Below, piece by piece: positions 44,547-54,991 of a stretch of 64,000 nt of DNA. Each line of letters begins with the position of its first letter. Position 1 is the first letter of the stretch. The position numbers and the translations under genes are program-made. This stretch comes from Pseudomonadota bacterium (GTDB lineage: Bacteria > Pseudomonadota > Gammaproteobacteria > Burkholderiales > Ferrovaceae): the NCBI GenBank assembly GCA_021796835.1, contig JAKABO010000004.1, forward strand, positions 1 through 64,000, given 5' to 3'. Under the pieces are notes generated by a model. The model had not been told where the DNA came from. It was given only the letters and a program-made list of their open reading frames with translations, and did not search any database.

Positions 44547-45439
44547 GGGGGCGGGCGCCGTCGGGCGCGTGGATGCGCCTGATCATAGACCTGGGCCAAA
44601 TGCTGGAAGTCGAGGTGGGTATACATCTGGGTCGTCGTGATATGGGCGTGTCCCAGCAACTCCTGTACGGCGCGCAGGTCGCCGCTGGACTGGAGCAGGT
44701 GGGAAGCAAAGGAGTGGCGCAGGACATGGGGATGGACCTGGTCGTCCAGACCCTGCTGGCGGGTGCGCAGGGCCACGCGCGCTTCGATGGCGCGCATGCT
44801 CAGGGCCGAACCGCGGATACTGACGAACAGGGGGGTCTCCGGCGTCAGGGGCCGCAGGGGGTGATGGTCCAGCCAGAGTGCCAGGGCTTCCCGGGCCTTT
44901 TGACCCACGGGGACGATGCGGAATTTATGCCCTTTTCCCAGTACCCGCACCAGGCCCTCGCTGAGATTCAGGTCCTGTACGCGCAGATGGGCCAGTTCCG
45001 CCAGACGCAGGCCGGAGGAGTAGAACAATTCCAGCAGGGCCCGGTCCCGTTCATCCAGCATGCGGTCCCCCGGGACATTCATCAATCTGCTGGCCTGGTC
45101 CGGAGAAAGGGCATGGGGCAAGGTGCGCGGTGACTTGGGGGCGGGCACCCCATGACAGGGGTTGAGGGCGGTCTGATGAAATTTTGCCAGGTAGTCAAAA
45201 AAGCCGCGCCAGGCCGACAGACTGCGGGCCAGGCTGCGACCAGACAGCCCCTGCCCATGTAATTTTCCCAGGAGGCGACGGATGTGCTGCGCGGTCACCT
45301 GGGTGAGATCCGCGCAGGCAGCCACCAACTGGTCCAGGTCGCGCCGGTAACTGCAGATCGTGCGCGGGGACAAGCCCCGTTCGAAACGCAGTTGATCGAG
45401 ATAGGCGCGGATCAGGGCCTGGGAATCAGGAAGATTCAT
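44534..45439 (-). CDS. xerC: Site-specific tyrosine recombinase XerC
   Basis: XerC works with XerD at dif to resolve chromosome dimers. The 301-residue protein has an N-terminal SAM-like domain (FERGLSPRTICSYRRDLDQL) and a catalytic domain with Arg in SSGLRLAELAHLRVQDLN, Lys in GKGHKFRIVPVG, HVLRHSFASHLLQ (His and Arg), GHAHITTTQMYTHLD (His and the nucleophilic Tyr). It is the last gene of dapF-DUF484-xerC, overlapping DUF484 by 14 bases. This order is the standard one for XerC, which separates it from phage integrases. Confidence 0.95.
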   Translation of the reverse strand: MNLPDSQALIRAYLDQLRFERGLSPRTICSYRRDLDQLVAACADLTQVTAQHIRRLLGKLHGQGLSGRSLARSLSAWRGFFDYLAKFHQTALNPCHGVPAPKSPRTLPHALSPDQASRLMNVPGDRMLDERDRALLELFYSSGLRLAELAHLRVQDLNLSEGLVRVLGKGHKFRIVPVGQKAREALALWLDHHPLRPLTPETPLFVSIRGSALSMRAIEARVALRTRQQGLDDQVHPHVLRHSFASHLLQSSGDLRAVQELLGHAHITTTQMYTHLDFQHLAQVYDQAHPRARRRPPPQGE

Positions 45440-46082
45440 GGGCGCGCAGGGAGGTACTGATCAGGTCAGTGATGCGCTGCAGGTAGAAGATGCCCATGTC
45501 CGGGTAAAAACGGTTTTCGTCGGGCGAGGCCAGCAGCAGGGCGCCAAAGGTTTCACTGTCCCGCAGGGGCAACAGGGCGAAGGATTTCAGGCTGGGCGCC
45601 AGTTCGCCGAACCACTGGTCGCATTGTACGGGCGTGTGGTGTCCGCAGCGCGGGGTTTCTACATGGACGATGGCTTCTTTCTGGACCTCCGCCACGGGCT
45701 GGAAGGCCGGATGCTCCAGGGGGCCGCTCCGGATCCCCCAGAGGCGCAGGGTGACATGGGGAATTCCAAAATGATGCAGCATCTGGTGCTGGATGGTGTC
45801 GAGAACGCCCTTCAGGGTGCGCTGAACCAGCAATCGCACGGCCAGTTGGTGAACCTTGCCGCTGATGTTGTCATTGGTTTCGGCATAGCCGATCAATTCG
45901 GACAGGCGCTGTTCCAGCGTGCGGTTCTTGTCGCGCAGGGTCAGCAACTGGCGTTCGCTCAGGGAAACGGTATGGGTGCCGTGCGGGTGTGGAATCTGGA
46001 TTTCATTCAAGACGGCTCCGTGCAACACGAAAAATTCCGGGTTGTCCTTGAGCCAGGAGGCAACGACTTCAGCGTCCAGCAT
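45426..46082 (-). CDS. DUF484 family protein
   Basis: DUF484 proteins have a GAF-like fold and unknown function. The 218-residue product starts with [18 protein letters not shown] and includes [20 protein letters not shown], a coiled-coil stretch, and a C-terminal GAF-like part ([37 protein letters not shown]). It overlaps both dapF and xerC by 14 bases, so the three are cotranslated, as in most gamma- and betaproteobacteria. Confidence 0.93.
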   Translation of the reverse strand: MLDAEVVASWLKDNPEFFVLHGAVLNEIQIPHPHGTHTVSLSERQLLTLRDKNRTLEQRLSELIGYAETNDNISGKVHQLAVRLLVQRTLKGVLDTIQHQMLHHFGIPHVTLRLWGIRSGPLEHPAFQPVAEVQKEAIVHVETPRCGHHTPVQCDQWFGELAPSLKSFALLPLRDSETFGALLLASPDENRFYPDMGIFYLQRITDLISTSLRAHESS

Positions 46083-46938
46083 GGGTAAGTTCCTCGATGT
46101 TCGGGATGTGGACGATCCCGGTGTAGACGGTGACCGCAGGGCCGGTCATCCATACGGGATGTCCGGCGCCCTGCCATTCGATGAGCAGTTCTCCGCCGTG
46201 GGTCGTGACGTGCACCAGCGGGTCCAGTCGCCCCAGGCGTCGACCCGCCACGACAGCGGCACAGGCACCCGTGCCGCAGGCCAGGGTTTCCCCGGCACCG
46301 CGTTCATGAACACGGAGATGGATGTGGGTGCGATCCTCGATTTCCATGAATCCGGCGTTGACTCGTTCGGGAAACAGGGGGTGACGCTCGATCAACGGGC
46401 CTTCCGTGTCGACGGGAGCGTGGGTGATCTGTTCGACCACCTGCACCGCATGGGGATTGCCCATGGAGAGTACGGAAAAAGTGCGGGTGGTCACCTGTCC
46501 GAGGGCCAGTTCATAGGTGGGTTGGAGGGCGGGGGCCAGAAATGGGATGCGGGCAGGATCGAAGAGGGGTTCGCCCATGTTGACCCGCACGTCGCCGTTC
46601 GGCAGCAACTCGGGTTCAAGCACGCCCGCCAGGGTCTCGACCCGCAGGTGGGTGCGCTGGGTCAGGTTCTGATCATGGACATAACGGGCGAAGCAACGAA
46701 CCCCATTGCCACAGTTGGCGACTTCTCCGCCATCGCGGTTGAAAATCCGGTAACGAAAGTCGTTCGTCGCATCCTGTGCCGGCTCTACCCATAGAATCTG
46801 ATCACAGCCTACGCCAAAGTGGCGATCGGCCAACCAGCGCAGTTGAACCGGGGTCAGGGCGAGAGAGGCGCGTACCCCGTCGAGTACGATGAAGTCGTTG
46901 CCCAGGCCCTGCATTTTGGTGAAAGGAAGTATCCCCAT
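46069..46938 (-). CDS. dapF: Diaminopimelate epimerase
   Basis: DapF converts LL- to meso-diaminopimelate for lysine and peptidoglycan. The 289-residue protein has [16 protein letters not shown], the two active-site cysteines in [14 protein letters not shown] and [14 protein letters not shown], and [20 protein letters not shown]. The ATG at 46938 starts just before the conserved N-terminus; a GTG at 46992 would add 18 unrelated residues. dapB, another lysine gene, lies at 61867. Confidence 0.95.
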   Translation of the reverse strand: MGILPFTKMQGLGNDFIVLDGVRASLALTPVQLRWLADRHFGVGCDQILWVEPAQDATNDFRYRIFNRDGGEVANCGNGVRCFARYVHDQNLTQRTHLRVETLAGVLEPELLPNGDVRVNMGEPLFDPARIPFLAPALQPTYELALGQVTTRTFSVLSMGNPHAVQVVEQITHAPVDTEGPLIERHPLFPERVNAGFMEIEDRTHIHLRVHERGAGETLACGTGACAAVVAGRRLGRLDPLVHVTTHGGELLIEWQGAGHPVWMTGPAVTVYTGIVHIPNIEELTHAGR

Positions 46939-46988
46939 GGTCCCCGTATCGGGTGATGTCGAAGGTGAAATGCTACGCTTTTTCTGGC

Positions 46989-47888
46989 TCACTGGGTAGA
47001 TTGGGGCGGTGGATGCCTGTCATAGGGCGACGCTTCTCCGGGCGGCCGGGTCTTGAACCGTTTGTGCGACCACAGGTAATTGGCGGGTTGTTCGAGGATG
47101 CGCTCCTCGATGAAGTGGTTCATGCGCTGGGTATCCGCCGCATCGTCGCCGCTGGGGAAATGCGCCCAGGCGGGGAAGAAAGTGACTTCAAACCGTCCTG
47201 CCCTGAAATCGAGATGGACGACGCAGGGAACGACCGATGCTTTGGCCAGTTTGCTCATCCGGGCCAGGGCTGGGACGGTGGCGGCCTTGACCTTGAAAAA
47301 ATCCACAAAAAGCGAATCCTTGGGGCCAAAGTCCTGATCCGGCAGGTAATAGAGCAGCCAACCCGGTTTGAATGCCCGCAATACGCTGCGCAAACTGTCC
47401 TGGCGGGCAAAGATCAGACCTTTTCCCCAACGCAGTCGGCGTTCACGGATCAAGGTGTCGAGGGTGGGATGCTTGATTTTCGAGTTGATGGTGATGACGT
47501 CGAAATCCAGGGTCAGGAAGGGGCCGATGGTGTCTACCCCGAAGAAATGGGGCGTGAGCAGGATGACCGGCCCCTTCGTTTGAGCATCGCGCACCTGTTC
47601 CAGGCCCTGAAAGTGAATCATGGTGCGCAGGCGCCGTTCAGAAGCGAACCAGGCGATCCCGAGGGCCAGGGCGCTGGTCACGAATCCCTGGAAATGACGG
47701 AGAGCCACTTCGCGGCGCTGGGCCTCGCTCCACTGAGGAAAGCACAGCGTCAGGTTGATGAGGGTGACGCGGCGCCGTTCGCGGGCGAGGACGAAGGCCA
47801 GGGCGCCGAGCAGGCGACCGGGTAGCCACAGGGCCCCGAGGGGGAGCCAGTGGAGTAACCAAAGAGGGAAAAAAATCAGGCGCATCAT
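46989..47888 (-). CDS. Lipid A biosynthesis-type lysophospholipid acyltransferase (LpxL/HtrB-like)
   Basis: These inner membrane enzymes add secondary acyl chains to lipid A. The 299-residue protein has a hydrophobic N-terminal anchor ([19 protein letters not shown]), [20 protein letters not shown], the catalytic HX4D motif in [13 protein letters not shown], and [20 protein letters not shown]. Two adjacent ATG codons occur (47888 and 47885); longer readings to 48077 run into metK on the other strand and lack similarity. Family is clear, exact acyl donor and position are not. It diverges from metK. Confidence 0.88.
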   Translation of the reverse strand: MMRLIFFPLWLLHWLPLGALWLPGRLLGALAFVLARERRRVTLINLTLCFPQWSEAQRREVALRHFQGFVTSALALGIAWFASERRLRTMIHFQGLEQVRDAQTKGPVILLTPHFFGVDTIGPFLTLDFDVITINSKIKHPTLDTLIRERRLRWGKGLIFARQDSLRSVLRAFKPGWLLYYLPDQDFGPKDSLFVDFFKVKAATVPALARMSKLAKASVVPCVVHLDFRAGRFEVTFFPAWAHFPSGDDAADTQRMNHFIEERILEQPANYLWSHKRFKTRPPGEASPYDRHPPPQSTQ

Positions 47889-47905
47889 GGCGCTAACGGG
47901 ATTGC

Positions 47906-47914
47906 TGGTACAAT
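47906..47914 (+). promoter_or_regulatory. Extended -10 promoter upstream of metK
   Basis: TG at 47906-47907, one base, then TACAAT at 47909-47914 give an extended -10, about 48 bases before the metK ATG. No -35 match and no riboswitch-like structure are seen in the short leader. Confidence 0.4.
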
Positions 47915-47962
47915 TCCCGGCTGCAGTACTTTTCCAATTTTTGATAAAGGGCAGGGTTTGCC

Positions 47963-49120
47963 ATGAGTGAGTATATTTTCTCTTCGGAGTCGGTATCCGA
48001 GGGGCATCCGGACAAGGTGGCCGATCAGATCTCTGACGGGGTTCTGGATGCCATTCTAACGCAGGATCCGCATGCACGGGTGGCCTGTGAAACTTTGACC
48101 AGTACCGGCCTCATCGTTATTTCTGGTGAAATCACCACCAAGGCACAGATCAACTACATCGATGTGGCACGGGATGTGGTGCGGCGCATCGGCTACAACA
48201 GTTCCGACATCGGCTTTGATTATCAGACCTGCGCGGTGTTGACGGCCCTCAATCGGCAAAGTCCGGACATTGCCCAAGGGGTGGACGAAGGGAGCGGACT
48301 CGACCTCGATCAGGGGGCGGGTGATCAGGGGCTGATGTTCGGTTATGCCTGCGATGAAACCGACACGCTCATGCCTCTGCCCATCCACCTGTCCCATCGT
48401 TTGGTGCAGCGCCAGTCTGAATTGCGCAAGGACGGACGGATGCCATTTTTGCGTCCGGATGCCAAATCGCAGGTGAGCGTTCGCTATGTCGACGGGCAAC
48501 CCGCACGGATCGAGACGGTGGTCCTGTCGACCCAGCATCATCCCGAAATCTCGCACCAGCAACTCACTGAAGCGGTGATCGACGAGATCATCAAACCGGT
48601 TCTGCCCGCTCACCTGCTGGGCCCCAACACCCGTTATCTGGTCAATCCCACCGGTCGTTTCGTGATCGGGGGCCCCATGGGGGACTGCGGTCTCACCGGG
48701 CGCAAGATCATCGTGGACACTTACGGTGGCGCGGCCCGTCACGGCGGGGGGGCATTTTCGGGCAAAGACCCTTCCAAGGTGGATCGTTCTGCGGCCTATG
48801 CCATGCGCCATGTGGCCAAGAACGTGGTGGCTGCCGGGTTGGCACGCCGCTGCGAGGTACAGGTGGCTTATGCCATCGGGGTTGCCCGTCCGGTCAGCCT
48901 GATGGTCAATACGTTTGGAACCGGGAAACTTCCCGACGAGAAACTGGCTCAACTGGTCGAACGGCACTTCGATCTGCGCCCCAAGGGCATCATCCAGTCC
49001 CTCGACCTGCTCCGTCCCATTTACAGCAAGACGGCGGCTTATGGTCACTTTGGACGGGAAGAACCGGAATTTACCTGGGAAATGCGCGATCGCGTCCAGG
49101 CCCTGCAGGCAGACGCCTGA
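47963..49120 (+). CDS. metK: S-adenosylmethionine synthetase
   Basis: MetK makes S-adenosylmethionine from methionine and ATP. The 385-residue protein has the N-terminal [20 protein letters not shown] (ATP and metal site), [46 protein letters not shown] and [20 protein letters not shown]. Length is normal. It heads metK-ahcY-metF, three enzymes of the methyl cycle. Confidence 0.97.
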   Translation: MSEYIFSSESVSEGHPDKVADQISDGVLDAILTQDPHARVACETLTSTGLIVISGEITTKAQINYIDVARDVVRRIGYNSSDIGFDYQTCAVLTALNRQSPDIAQGVDEGSGLDLDQGAGDQGLMFGYACDETDTLMPLPIHLSHRLVQRQSELRKDGRMPFLRPDAKSQVSVRYVDGQPARIETVVLSTQHHPEISHQQLTEAVIDEIIKPVLPAHLLGPNTRYLVNPTGRFVIGGPMGDCGLTGRKIIVDTYGGAARHGGGAFSGKDPSKVDRSAAYAMRHVAKNVVAAGLARRCEVQVAYAIGVARPVSLMVNTFGTGKLPDEKLAQLVERHFDLRPKGIIQSLDLLRPIYSKTAAYGHFGREEPEFTWEMRDRVQALQADA

Positions 49121-49165
49121 GTCCGGAATGAGCCAATACACTAAATGAACGAAGGGAGAGTTTTC

Positions 49166-50476
49166 ATGAACGCGATTCCACAGACTTTGGCCGGTGACTT
49201 CAAGGTTGCCGATATGACGTTGGCGGCATGGGGCCGCAAGGAAATCCAGATCGCCGAGAATGAAATGCCGGGCCTCATGGCCCTGCGTGCAGAATATGCC
49301 GAACGCCAGCCGTTGCGTGGGGCACGAATCGCCGGTTGTTTGCACATGACCATCCAGACCGCCGTCTTGATCGAGACACTGGTGGCTCTGGGGGCAGAAG
49401 TCCGCTGGAGTTCCTGCAATATTTTTTCCACCCAGGACCAGGCGGCAGCGGCCATTGCCGCCACGGGGGTTCCGGTGTTTGCCTGGAAGGGAGAAACGGA
49501 GGAGGAGTTCTGGTGGTGCATCGAAAAAACCATCTTCGGGCCGGACAACTGGTTGCCCAACATGATTCTGGACGACGGGGGGGATCTGACTCTGGTGATG
49601 CACGACAAATATCCTCACCTGCTCGAATCCATCCGGGGCATTTCCGAAGAAACCACCACCGGCGTGCATCGTTTGAACGAGATGCTGAAGCGCGGAGAAT
49701 TGAAGTGTCCGGCGTTCAACGTCAACGACTCGGTCACCAAGTCCAAATTCGACAACTTGTATGGGTGTCGTGAATCCCTGATGGACGGGATCAAGCGGGC
49801 GACCGATGTGATGATTGCCGGAAAGGTGGCGGTGGTGGCCGGGTATGGCGATGTGGGCAAGGGGTGTGCCCAGGCTTTTCGCGGGTTGGGGGCCACGGTG
49901 TGGGTGACGGAAATCGATCCCATTTGTGCCCTGCAGGCGGCCATGGAGGGGTATCGGGTGGTGAACATGGACGAAGTGGCGGCTTTGGGCGATATCTTCG
50001 TCACGGCAACCGGTAACGTGGAGGTCATCACCCATGCCCACATGCAGGTGATGAAAAATGACGCCATCGTATGCAATATCGGGCATTTCGATTCGGAAAT
50101 CGACATTGCTTCCCTGCGCAAATACCATTGGGACAACATCAAACCGCAGGTGGATCATGTCGTCTTTCCCGATGGCAAGCGTCTGATCGTGCTGGCGGAA
50201 GGACGTCTGGTCAATCTGGGCTGTGCAACGGGGCATCCGAGTTTTGTGATGTCGGCTTCCTTCACCAACCAGGTGATGGCCCAGATCGAGTTGTGGAACA
50301 ATCACGGCAACTATCCGGTGGGCGTGTACATCCTCCCCAAGGCGCTGGATGAGAAGGTGGCTCGCCTGCATTTGAAGCGCATCGGTGTACACCTCACCCA
50401 GTTGACGGAAAAGCAGGCCGAATACCTCAACCTGCCCGTCACAGGCCCCTACAAACCCGAGCATTACCGGTATTGA
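49166..50476 (+). CDS. ahcY: Adenosylhomocysteinase
   Basis: AhcY hydrolyses S-adenosylhomocysteine to homocysteine and adenosine, relieving inhibition of methyltransferases. The 436-residue protein has [40 protein letters not shown] (active-site Lys and Asp), and the NAD-binding [20 protein letters not shown] (near residue 215), ending in the family tail PYKPEHYRY. The ATG at 49166 has AGGGAGAG upstream; an ATG at 49145 would add seven residues. No SAH riboswitch is visible in the 45-base gap to metK. Confidence 0.97.
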   Translation: MNAIPQTLAGDFKVADMTLAAWGRKEIQIAENEMPGLMALRAEYAERQPLRGARIAGCLHMTIQTAVLIETLVALGAEVRWSSCNIFSTQDQAAAAIAATGVPVFAWKGETEEEFWWCIEKTIFGPDNWLPNMILDDGGDLTLVMHDKYPHLLESIRGISEETTTGVHRLNEMLKRGELKCPAFNVNDSVTKSKFDNLYGCRESLMDGIKRATDVMIAGKVAVVAGYGDVGKGCAQAFRGLGATVWVTEIDPICALQAAMEGYRVVNMDEVAALGDIFVTATGNVEVITHAHMQVMKNDAIVCNIGHFDSEIDIASLRKYHWDNIKPQVDHVVFPDGKRLIVLAEGRLVNLGCATGHPSFVMSASFTNQVMAQIELWNNHGNYPVGVYILPKALDEKVARLHLKRIGVHLTQLTEKQAEYLNLPVTGPYKPEHYRY

Positions 50477-50480
50477 ATCC

Positions 50481-51326
50481 ATGAATCACGCACCTCACGA
50501 GCGGGTGTTCAGCTTTGAGTTTTTCCCCCCCAAGACCCCCGAGGGGGCGGAAAAACTTCGCCACACCCGGCGCCAGCTGGCGCAACTCAATCCGGCCTTT
50601 TTTTCCGTGACCTATGGTGCAGGAGGGACCACTCAGGACCGTACCCTGGAAACCGTGGTGGAGATCCAGCACGACGGATATCCTGCGGCACCCCACCTGT
50701 CCTGTATCGGCGCGACCCGGGACAGTTTGCGCCAGGTCCTGGCACAATACCGCCACCACGGTATTCGCCATCTGGTGGCCTTGCGCGGGGACTTGCCCTC
50801 CGGCACCCTGGGCGGGGGCGAATTTCGTTACGCCAGCGACCTGGTGCGTTTCGTCCGGGAAGAAACGGGAGACCACTTTTTCATCGAAGTGGCCGCTTAT
50901 CCCGAGGTGCATCCCCAGGCACGCTCGGCGCAGGAAGGCATTCGCCACTTTCAGGAAAAAATCGAGGCGGGGGCTGATTCAGCCATCACCCAGTATTTTT
51001 ACAACCCGGATGCTTACTTCAGTTTTGTGGAGGACTGTGATGCTGCAGGGATCACCGTGCCGATTGTGCCGGGGATCATGCCCATCGCTAATTTCTCGCA
51101 ATTGAGCCGCTTTTCCGAGGCCTGTGGCGCTGAAATTCCGCGCTGGATCCGCCAGAAAATGCAGGGCTATGGGGATGACAGCGCTTCCATCAAGGCCTTT
51201 GGCCTGGAAGTGGTGACTCACTTGTGCGACCGGTTGCTGGAGGGCGGCGCACCCGGCCTGCACTTTTACACCATGAACAGCGCCGGGCTGACCTCGGTCA
51301 TCTGGGAACGCCTGCACCTGACTTGA
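50481..51326 (+). CDS. metF: Methylenetetrahydrofolate reductase
   Basis: MetF reduces methylene-THF to methyl-THF for remethylation of homocysteine. The 281-residue FAD-dependent TIM barrel has FSFEFFPPKTPEGAEKL (catalytic Glu), FSVTYGAGGTTQDRT, LVALRGDLPSG, AAYPEVHPQA, QYFYNPDAYF and PGIMPIANFSQL. It starts 4 bases after the ahcY stop, so the two are cotranslated. The convergent midA gene ends 18 bases beyond the stop. Confidence 0.96.
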   Translation: MNHAPHERVFSFEFFPPKTPEGAEKLRHTRRQLAQLNPAFFSVTYGAGGTTQDRTLETVVEIQHDGYPAAPHLSCIGATRDSLRQVLAQYRHHGIRHLVALRGDLPSGTLGGGEFRYASDLVRFVREETGDHFFIEVAAYPEVHPQARSAQEGIRHFQEKIEAGADSAITQYFYNPDAYFSFVEDCDAAGITVPIVPGIMPIANFSQLSRFSEACGAEIPRWIRQKMQGYGDDSASIKAFGLEVVTHLCDRLLEGGAPGLHFYTMNSAGLTSVIWERLHLT

Positions 51327-51344
51327 GAGGGGGGGCGTTCCGCC

Positions 51345-52508
51345 TCACAGTCCCAGAAGAGTCGATACCGACTCGTTTTCGGGGCTCCCCCGACCCAGTA
51401 CCAGCACCTTGAATAACTCGCCCATTTCTGCCGGGCTCAGGAGTTTTTGGACCGCACTGACGGCACGGTAGTCGGTACCGACCTCTCCGTGTACCTTTTC
51501 CAACTCGTGGAGAATTCCTTCCTCGATCAACCAGGCCGCCTGCGTCTGCCAGGTTTCGGGCTGCAGGCCTGCCCGGCGGGCCGCCCGGGCCATCCGGGTA
51601 AAGTCCACATGGGCCGTGATGTCCTGAAGTCCGGGGTAAAGAAAAGGATCGCCGTGGGCATGGTGCCGGTAGTGACACATCAAGGTACCGCCGCTGCGCT
51701 GGGGATGGATGAATTCGCGCGCCGGGAAACCGTAATCGATGAAAAAAGCCCGGCCGGCTTTCAAGGTCTGACCCAGCAAGGCCATCAATCCCTCTGCGGC
51801 CAAAGCAACTTCAGTGTCATAGGGTTCGGGGTAGCCGGTCATGGCCGGCATCCCCTCGAGGAGCGGGGAACCTGCGGACAGGGGGCGGGTTTGCCAGTGC
51901 CAGACCTCTTCCGTCACTGCGACTCCCCATTGATGCCATTGCCCGTCCTGCCAACGCAAGCGCTGGACGGGCAGGGCATCCAGCACTTCATTGGCCAGCA
52001 CGACGCCCTCCAACTCCGCCGGCCAATGTTCCAGCCATTCCACTCTTTGTTGCAAGGCGGGCGGCAACTGACGGATTTTTTCCTGTTGTCGCTGCCGCAA
52101 GTCAGTGCTTACTTCCAGGATTGCATAGCGTTTCGGGAGACAGTCCTGTTTTGCCAGGGCCTTCAACAGGTCCTGTGCCAACTGACCCGTTCCGGCGCCC
52201 AGTTCGAGCAGGGTGGTTTCCTGACGGTTCAATTCCCTGAGGGTGCGCGCGATGGGATGGGCCAGGGTGCGGGCAAAAAGGGGAGTCATCTCCGGGGCTG
52301 TGGTGAAGTCTCCGGCAGGGCCCAGTTTGACGGCGCCTGCTGCGTAGTAGCCCAGTCCGGGCGCGTAAAGAAGCCGGTCCATGAAATCGGCGAAGTCGAT
52401 CCATCCCCCGGCCGCGCGGATGACGTCATTGATATGCCGGATCAATTGCTGGCTGTGATTTCTCGCTGCAACGTCCGGCAACAATGCTTCAGTGGAATAC
52501 CATTCCAA
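51345..52508 (-). CDS. MidA/NDUFAF7 family SAM-dependent methyltransferase
   Basis: Relatives methylate an arginine of respiratory complex I during assembly. The 387-residue protein has AAGGWIDFADFMDRLLYAPG with GYYAAG, the DFTTAPEMTPLFARTL segment, the SAM-binding motif LLELGAGTGQLAQDLL (near residue 98), VVLANEVLDALPVQRL and IDYGFPAREFIHPQRSGGTL, which together identify the family. The start is TTG, supported by GAGGA about 8 bases upstream. It is divergent from the small membrane protein gene. The bacterial target is not established. Confidence 0.88.
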   Translation of the reverse strand: MEWYSTEALLPDVAARNHSQQLIRHINDVIRAAGGWIDFADFMDRLLYAPGLGYYAAGAVKLGPAGDFTTAPEMTPLFARTLAHPIARTLRELNRQETTLLELGAGTGQLAQDLLKALAKQDCLPKRYAILEVSTDLRQRQQEKIRQLPPALQQRVEWLEHWPAELEGVVLANEVLDALPVQRLRWQDGQWHQWGVAVTEEVWHWQTRPLSAGSPLLEGMPAMTGYPEPYDTEVALAAEGLMALLGQTLKAGRAFFIDYGFPAREFIHPQRSGGTLMCHYRHHAHGDPFLYPGLQDITAHVDFTRMARAARRAGLQPETWQTQAAWLIEEGILHELEKVHGEVGTDYRAVSAVQKLLSPAEMGELFKVLVLGRGSPENESVSTLLGL

Positions 52509-52604
52509 TCTTCAGTCCTCAAAAGGTCCAAACGGCACGGGGCACCAATCAGCGCGCATGATACTCCCATTTGGTAATATGACTACACTTGTGGATTTCG
52601 GGAA

Positions 52605-52796
52605 ATGAGAATGGGTTTTTTCTGGCAGATGGCGGGGTTCTTCCTGCTTCTGAATGTGGCCTGGTACCTGACCTACTCGGACAAACTCTGGGTGTACGTC
52701 AGCGGTTTCGTGCTCATGGGGTTGCTCATGCTCTACGCCCTGTTCGTCATCTTCAGGATTCTGCGTCGAGACACACGCCCCACTTCCGATGAGTAA
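52605..52796 (+). CDS. Small two-helix membrane protein of unknown function
   Basis: The 63-residue product has two hydrophobic segments ([16 protein letters not shown], residues about 9-24, and [19 protein letters not shown], about 31-50), then a polar basic tail [14 protein letters not shown] do not recognise a family. The gene overlaps ttcA by 8 bases, which argues that it is real and cotranslated. ATG at 52605 and 52611 are both possible. Confidence 0.6.
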   Translation: MRMGFFWQMAGFFLLLNVAWYLTYSDKLWVYVSGFVLMGLLMLYALFVIFRILRRDTRPTSDE

Positions 52797-53706
52797 CGCC
52801 CACAGCTCCACCTTCATCCGTCTCCAGGAAAGACTGCGCAGTGCCATGGGCAAGGCATTGGGGGATTACGCCATGATCCAGGACGGAGATACGGTCATGG
52901 TCTGTCTGAGCGGGGGAAAGGATTCGTATGCCCTGTTGACGCTGCTGCTGGACCTGCAAAAGCGCGCGCCCATCACTTTCAAACTCATCGCCGTCAACCT
53001 GGATCAGAAACAACCGGGCTTTCCGGCAGAGGTTCTTCCTGACTATCTGGATCAACTGGGCGTGGATTACCGGATCGTCGATGCCGATACCTACGCCATC
53101 GTCAAGGAAAAAATCCCGGCGGGGAAAACCACCTGCTCTCTTTGTTCGCGCCTGCGTCGGGGGGTTCTGTACCGTACCGCCAAGGCGTTGGGGGCCAACA
53201 AGATTGCCCTGGGCCACCATCGCGATGACATGGTGGAAACCTTTTTCCTCAACCTGTTTCATGGCGGACGACTGAAAGGCATGCCGCCCAAACTCGTGAC
53301 CGACGACGGACATCATGTCGTGATCCGGCCTCTGGCCTACTGCCGCGAAGAAGATCTGGCCCGCTACGCGCGCGGGATGGACTTTCCCATCATTCCCTGC
53401 AATTTGTGCGGCGCCCAGGAAAACCTGCAACGCCAGGCCATCAAACAGTGGTTGCAGGACCAGGAAAAGGCGCATCCGGGGCGCATCGACAATATCTTTC
53501 TGGGCTTGCAGTCGGTCACGCCCTCCCATCTGGCAGACCGTGACCTTTTCGATTTCGAGGGACTGGTTCCCTCCCAACGACCGGAACCGGAAGGAGATAC
53601 GCTCTTCGATTCTGCGGACGAGCGGGGGGCACTGCATCTGTCCCATGCCGAAGGACGGCATCTGCACTTCGTGAAAGCCGGAAATTTTGCTAAAATGAAA
53701 GATTGA
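52789..53706 (+). CDS. ttcA: tRNA 2-thiocytidine(32) synthetase
   Basis: TtcA thiolates cytidine 32 of some tRNAs, using ATP and a 4Fe-4S cluster. The 305-residue protein has the PP-loop [20 protein letters not shown] (near residue 37), the CSLC motif in [20 protein letters not shown] and a CNLC motif in [19 protein letters not shown], the two Cys pairs that hold the cluster. [20 protein letters not shown] is also typical. It overlaps the upstream small membrane gene, suggesting one transcript. Confidence 0.95.
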   Translation: MSNAHSSTFIRLQERLRSAMGKALGDYAMIQDGDTVMVCLSGGKDSYALLTLLLDLQKRAPITFKLIAVNLDQKQPGFPAEVLPDYLDQLGVDYRIVDADTYAIVKEKIPAGKTTCSLCSRLRRGVLYRTAKALGANKIALGHHRDDMVETFFLNLFHGGRLKGMPPKLVTDDGHHVVIRPLAYCREEDLARYARGMDFPIIPCNLCGAQENLQRQAIKQWLQDQEKAHPGRIDNIFLGLQSVTPSHLADRDLFDFEGLVPSQRPEPEGDTLFDSADERGALHLSHAEGRHLHFVKAGNFAKMKD

Positions 53707-53747
53707 TTATGGAAAATGCGCCCTCAACCGGCACTCAAGGACCCCCG

Positions 53748-54986
53748 ATGACCATCCACTACCTTCCCCCCAAGAAAATCAGTTCCTTCTATCCCCCCCA
53801 ACGCACCCTGATGGGGCCGGGGCCGTCGGAAATCGCCCCCCGGGTCCTGGCGGCCATGTCCCTGCCCTGTATCGGGTATCTCGACCCGGTCTTCGTGGAC
53901 ATGATGGATGAACTGAAGATGCTGTTGCGTTACGCCTTCCAGACGAGCAATGCGTTGACCTTTCCGGCTTCGGGGCCCGGGTCCGTAGGCATGGAAATGT
54001 GTTTCGTCAACATGGTCAGTCCGGGCGACAAGGTCATCGTGTGCCGGAATGGGGTGTTCGGCGGCCGCATGATCGAAAACGTGACGCGCTGCGGCGGTAC
54101 GCCCGTGGTGGTGGAAGACACCTGGGGTGAGCCGGTCGATCCGCAAAAACTGGAAGATGCCCTGAAGCAGAATCCGGACACCAAGGTGGTGGCCTTTGTC
54201 CATGCCGAAACCTCCACGGGGTGCATGTCCGACGCCAGAACCCTGGTGGAAATCGCCCACCGTTACGGCGCCCTGACCATCGTGGACGCCGTCACCCAAC
54301 TGGGCGGTGCACCGCTTTACGTGGATGAATGGGATATCGATGCCATCTATTCGGGCAGCCAGAAATGCCTGTCCTGCACCCCGGGCTTGTCTCCCGTTTC
54401 CTATAACCAGCGGGTGGTGGATCTGGTCAAACAGCGCCGGTCCCCTTCCCAGAGCTGGTTCATGGACCTCGACCTGGTGTTGGGGTACTGGGGATCCACC
54501 AATCGCACTTATCACCATACGGCGCCCATCAACGGCCTGTTTGCGTTGCATGAATCCTTGGTACTGCTGCGCGAGGAAGGGCTGGAAAATGCCTGGGCCC
54601 GACATACCCGTCACTACCTCGCGCTCAAAGCCGGACTGGAGGCCATGGGCCTGACCTATCTGGTCAAGGAAGAATACCGCCTGCCCCAACTCAATGCCGT
54701 GCGGGTGCCTGAAGGGGTGGATGAAGCCAGGGTGCGCAAAACCCTGCTCAGCGAATTCAATCTGGAAATCGGTGCAGGATTGGGTCCCCTGGCAGGAAAA
54801 ATCTGGCGCTTTGGATTGATGGGCTATTCGGCCAAGTCTGAAAATGTCATGCTGTGTCTCTCCGCCCTGGGTTCCGTCCTCATGGATATGGGCTATCCCA
54901 TCAAGGTGGGGGTGGCCGAAGCCGCCGCGCATCAGTCTTATGCCGAGCAACATGCCCAGGCGGCCAGAAAGATCAAGGGTTCCTGA
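53748..54986 (+). CDS. Class V alanine/serine-glyoxylate aminotransferase
   Basis: The PLP enzyme moves an amino group to glyoxylate, as in photorespiratory or purine-salvage glyoxylate disposal. The 412-residue protein has RTLMGPGPSEIAPRVLAAM, ALTFPASGPGSVGMEMC, VVAFVHAETSTGCMSDA, IVDAVTQLGGAPLYVDEWDI and the PLP-Lys in YSGSQKCLSCTPGLSP (near residue 204). The donor (alanine or serine) cannot be told by eye. I place the start at ATG 53748, with AAGGA 6 bases before; ATG 53709 or TTG 53703 would add residues before it. With CbbY it could serve phosphoglycolate salvage. Confidence 0.88.
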   Translation: MTIHYLPPKKISSFYPPQRTLMGPGPSEIAPRVLAAMSLPCIGYLDPVFVDMMDELKMLLRYAFQTSNALTFPASGPGSVGMEMCFVNMVSPGDKVIVCRNGVFGGRMIENVTRCGGTPVVVEDTWGEPVDPQKLEDALKQNPDTKVVAFVHAETSTGCMSDARTLVEIAHRYGALTIVDAVTQLGGAPLYVDEWDIDAIYSGSQKCLSCTPGLSPVSYNQRVVDLVKQRRSPSQSWFMDLDLVLGYWGSTNRTYHHTAPINGLFALHESLVLLREEGLENAWARHTRHYLALKAGLEAMGLTYLVKEEYRLPQLNAVRVPEGVDEARVRKTLLSEFNLEIGAGLGPLAGKIWRFGLMGYSAKSENVMLCLSALGSVLMDMGYPIKVGVAEAAAHQSYAEQHAQAARKIKGS

Positions 54987-54991
54987 ACGGA

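Noticed and set aside
47889-49165. SAM or SAH riboswitch near metK or ahcY
   Set aside because: The gap before metK is 74 bases and that before ahcY is 45; neither contains the conserved cores of these riboswitches as far as I can see.
48056-50482. Open frame of 808 codons on the minus strand
   Set aside because: It runs antisense through metK and ahcY, has no family similarity, and is His/Gln-rich as expected from reverse reading of GC-rich codons.
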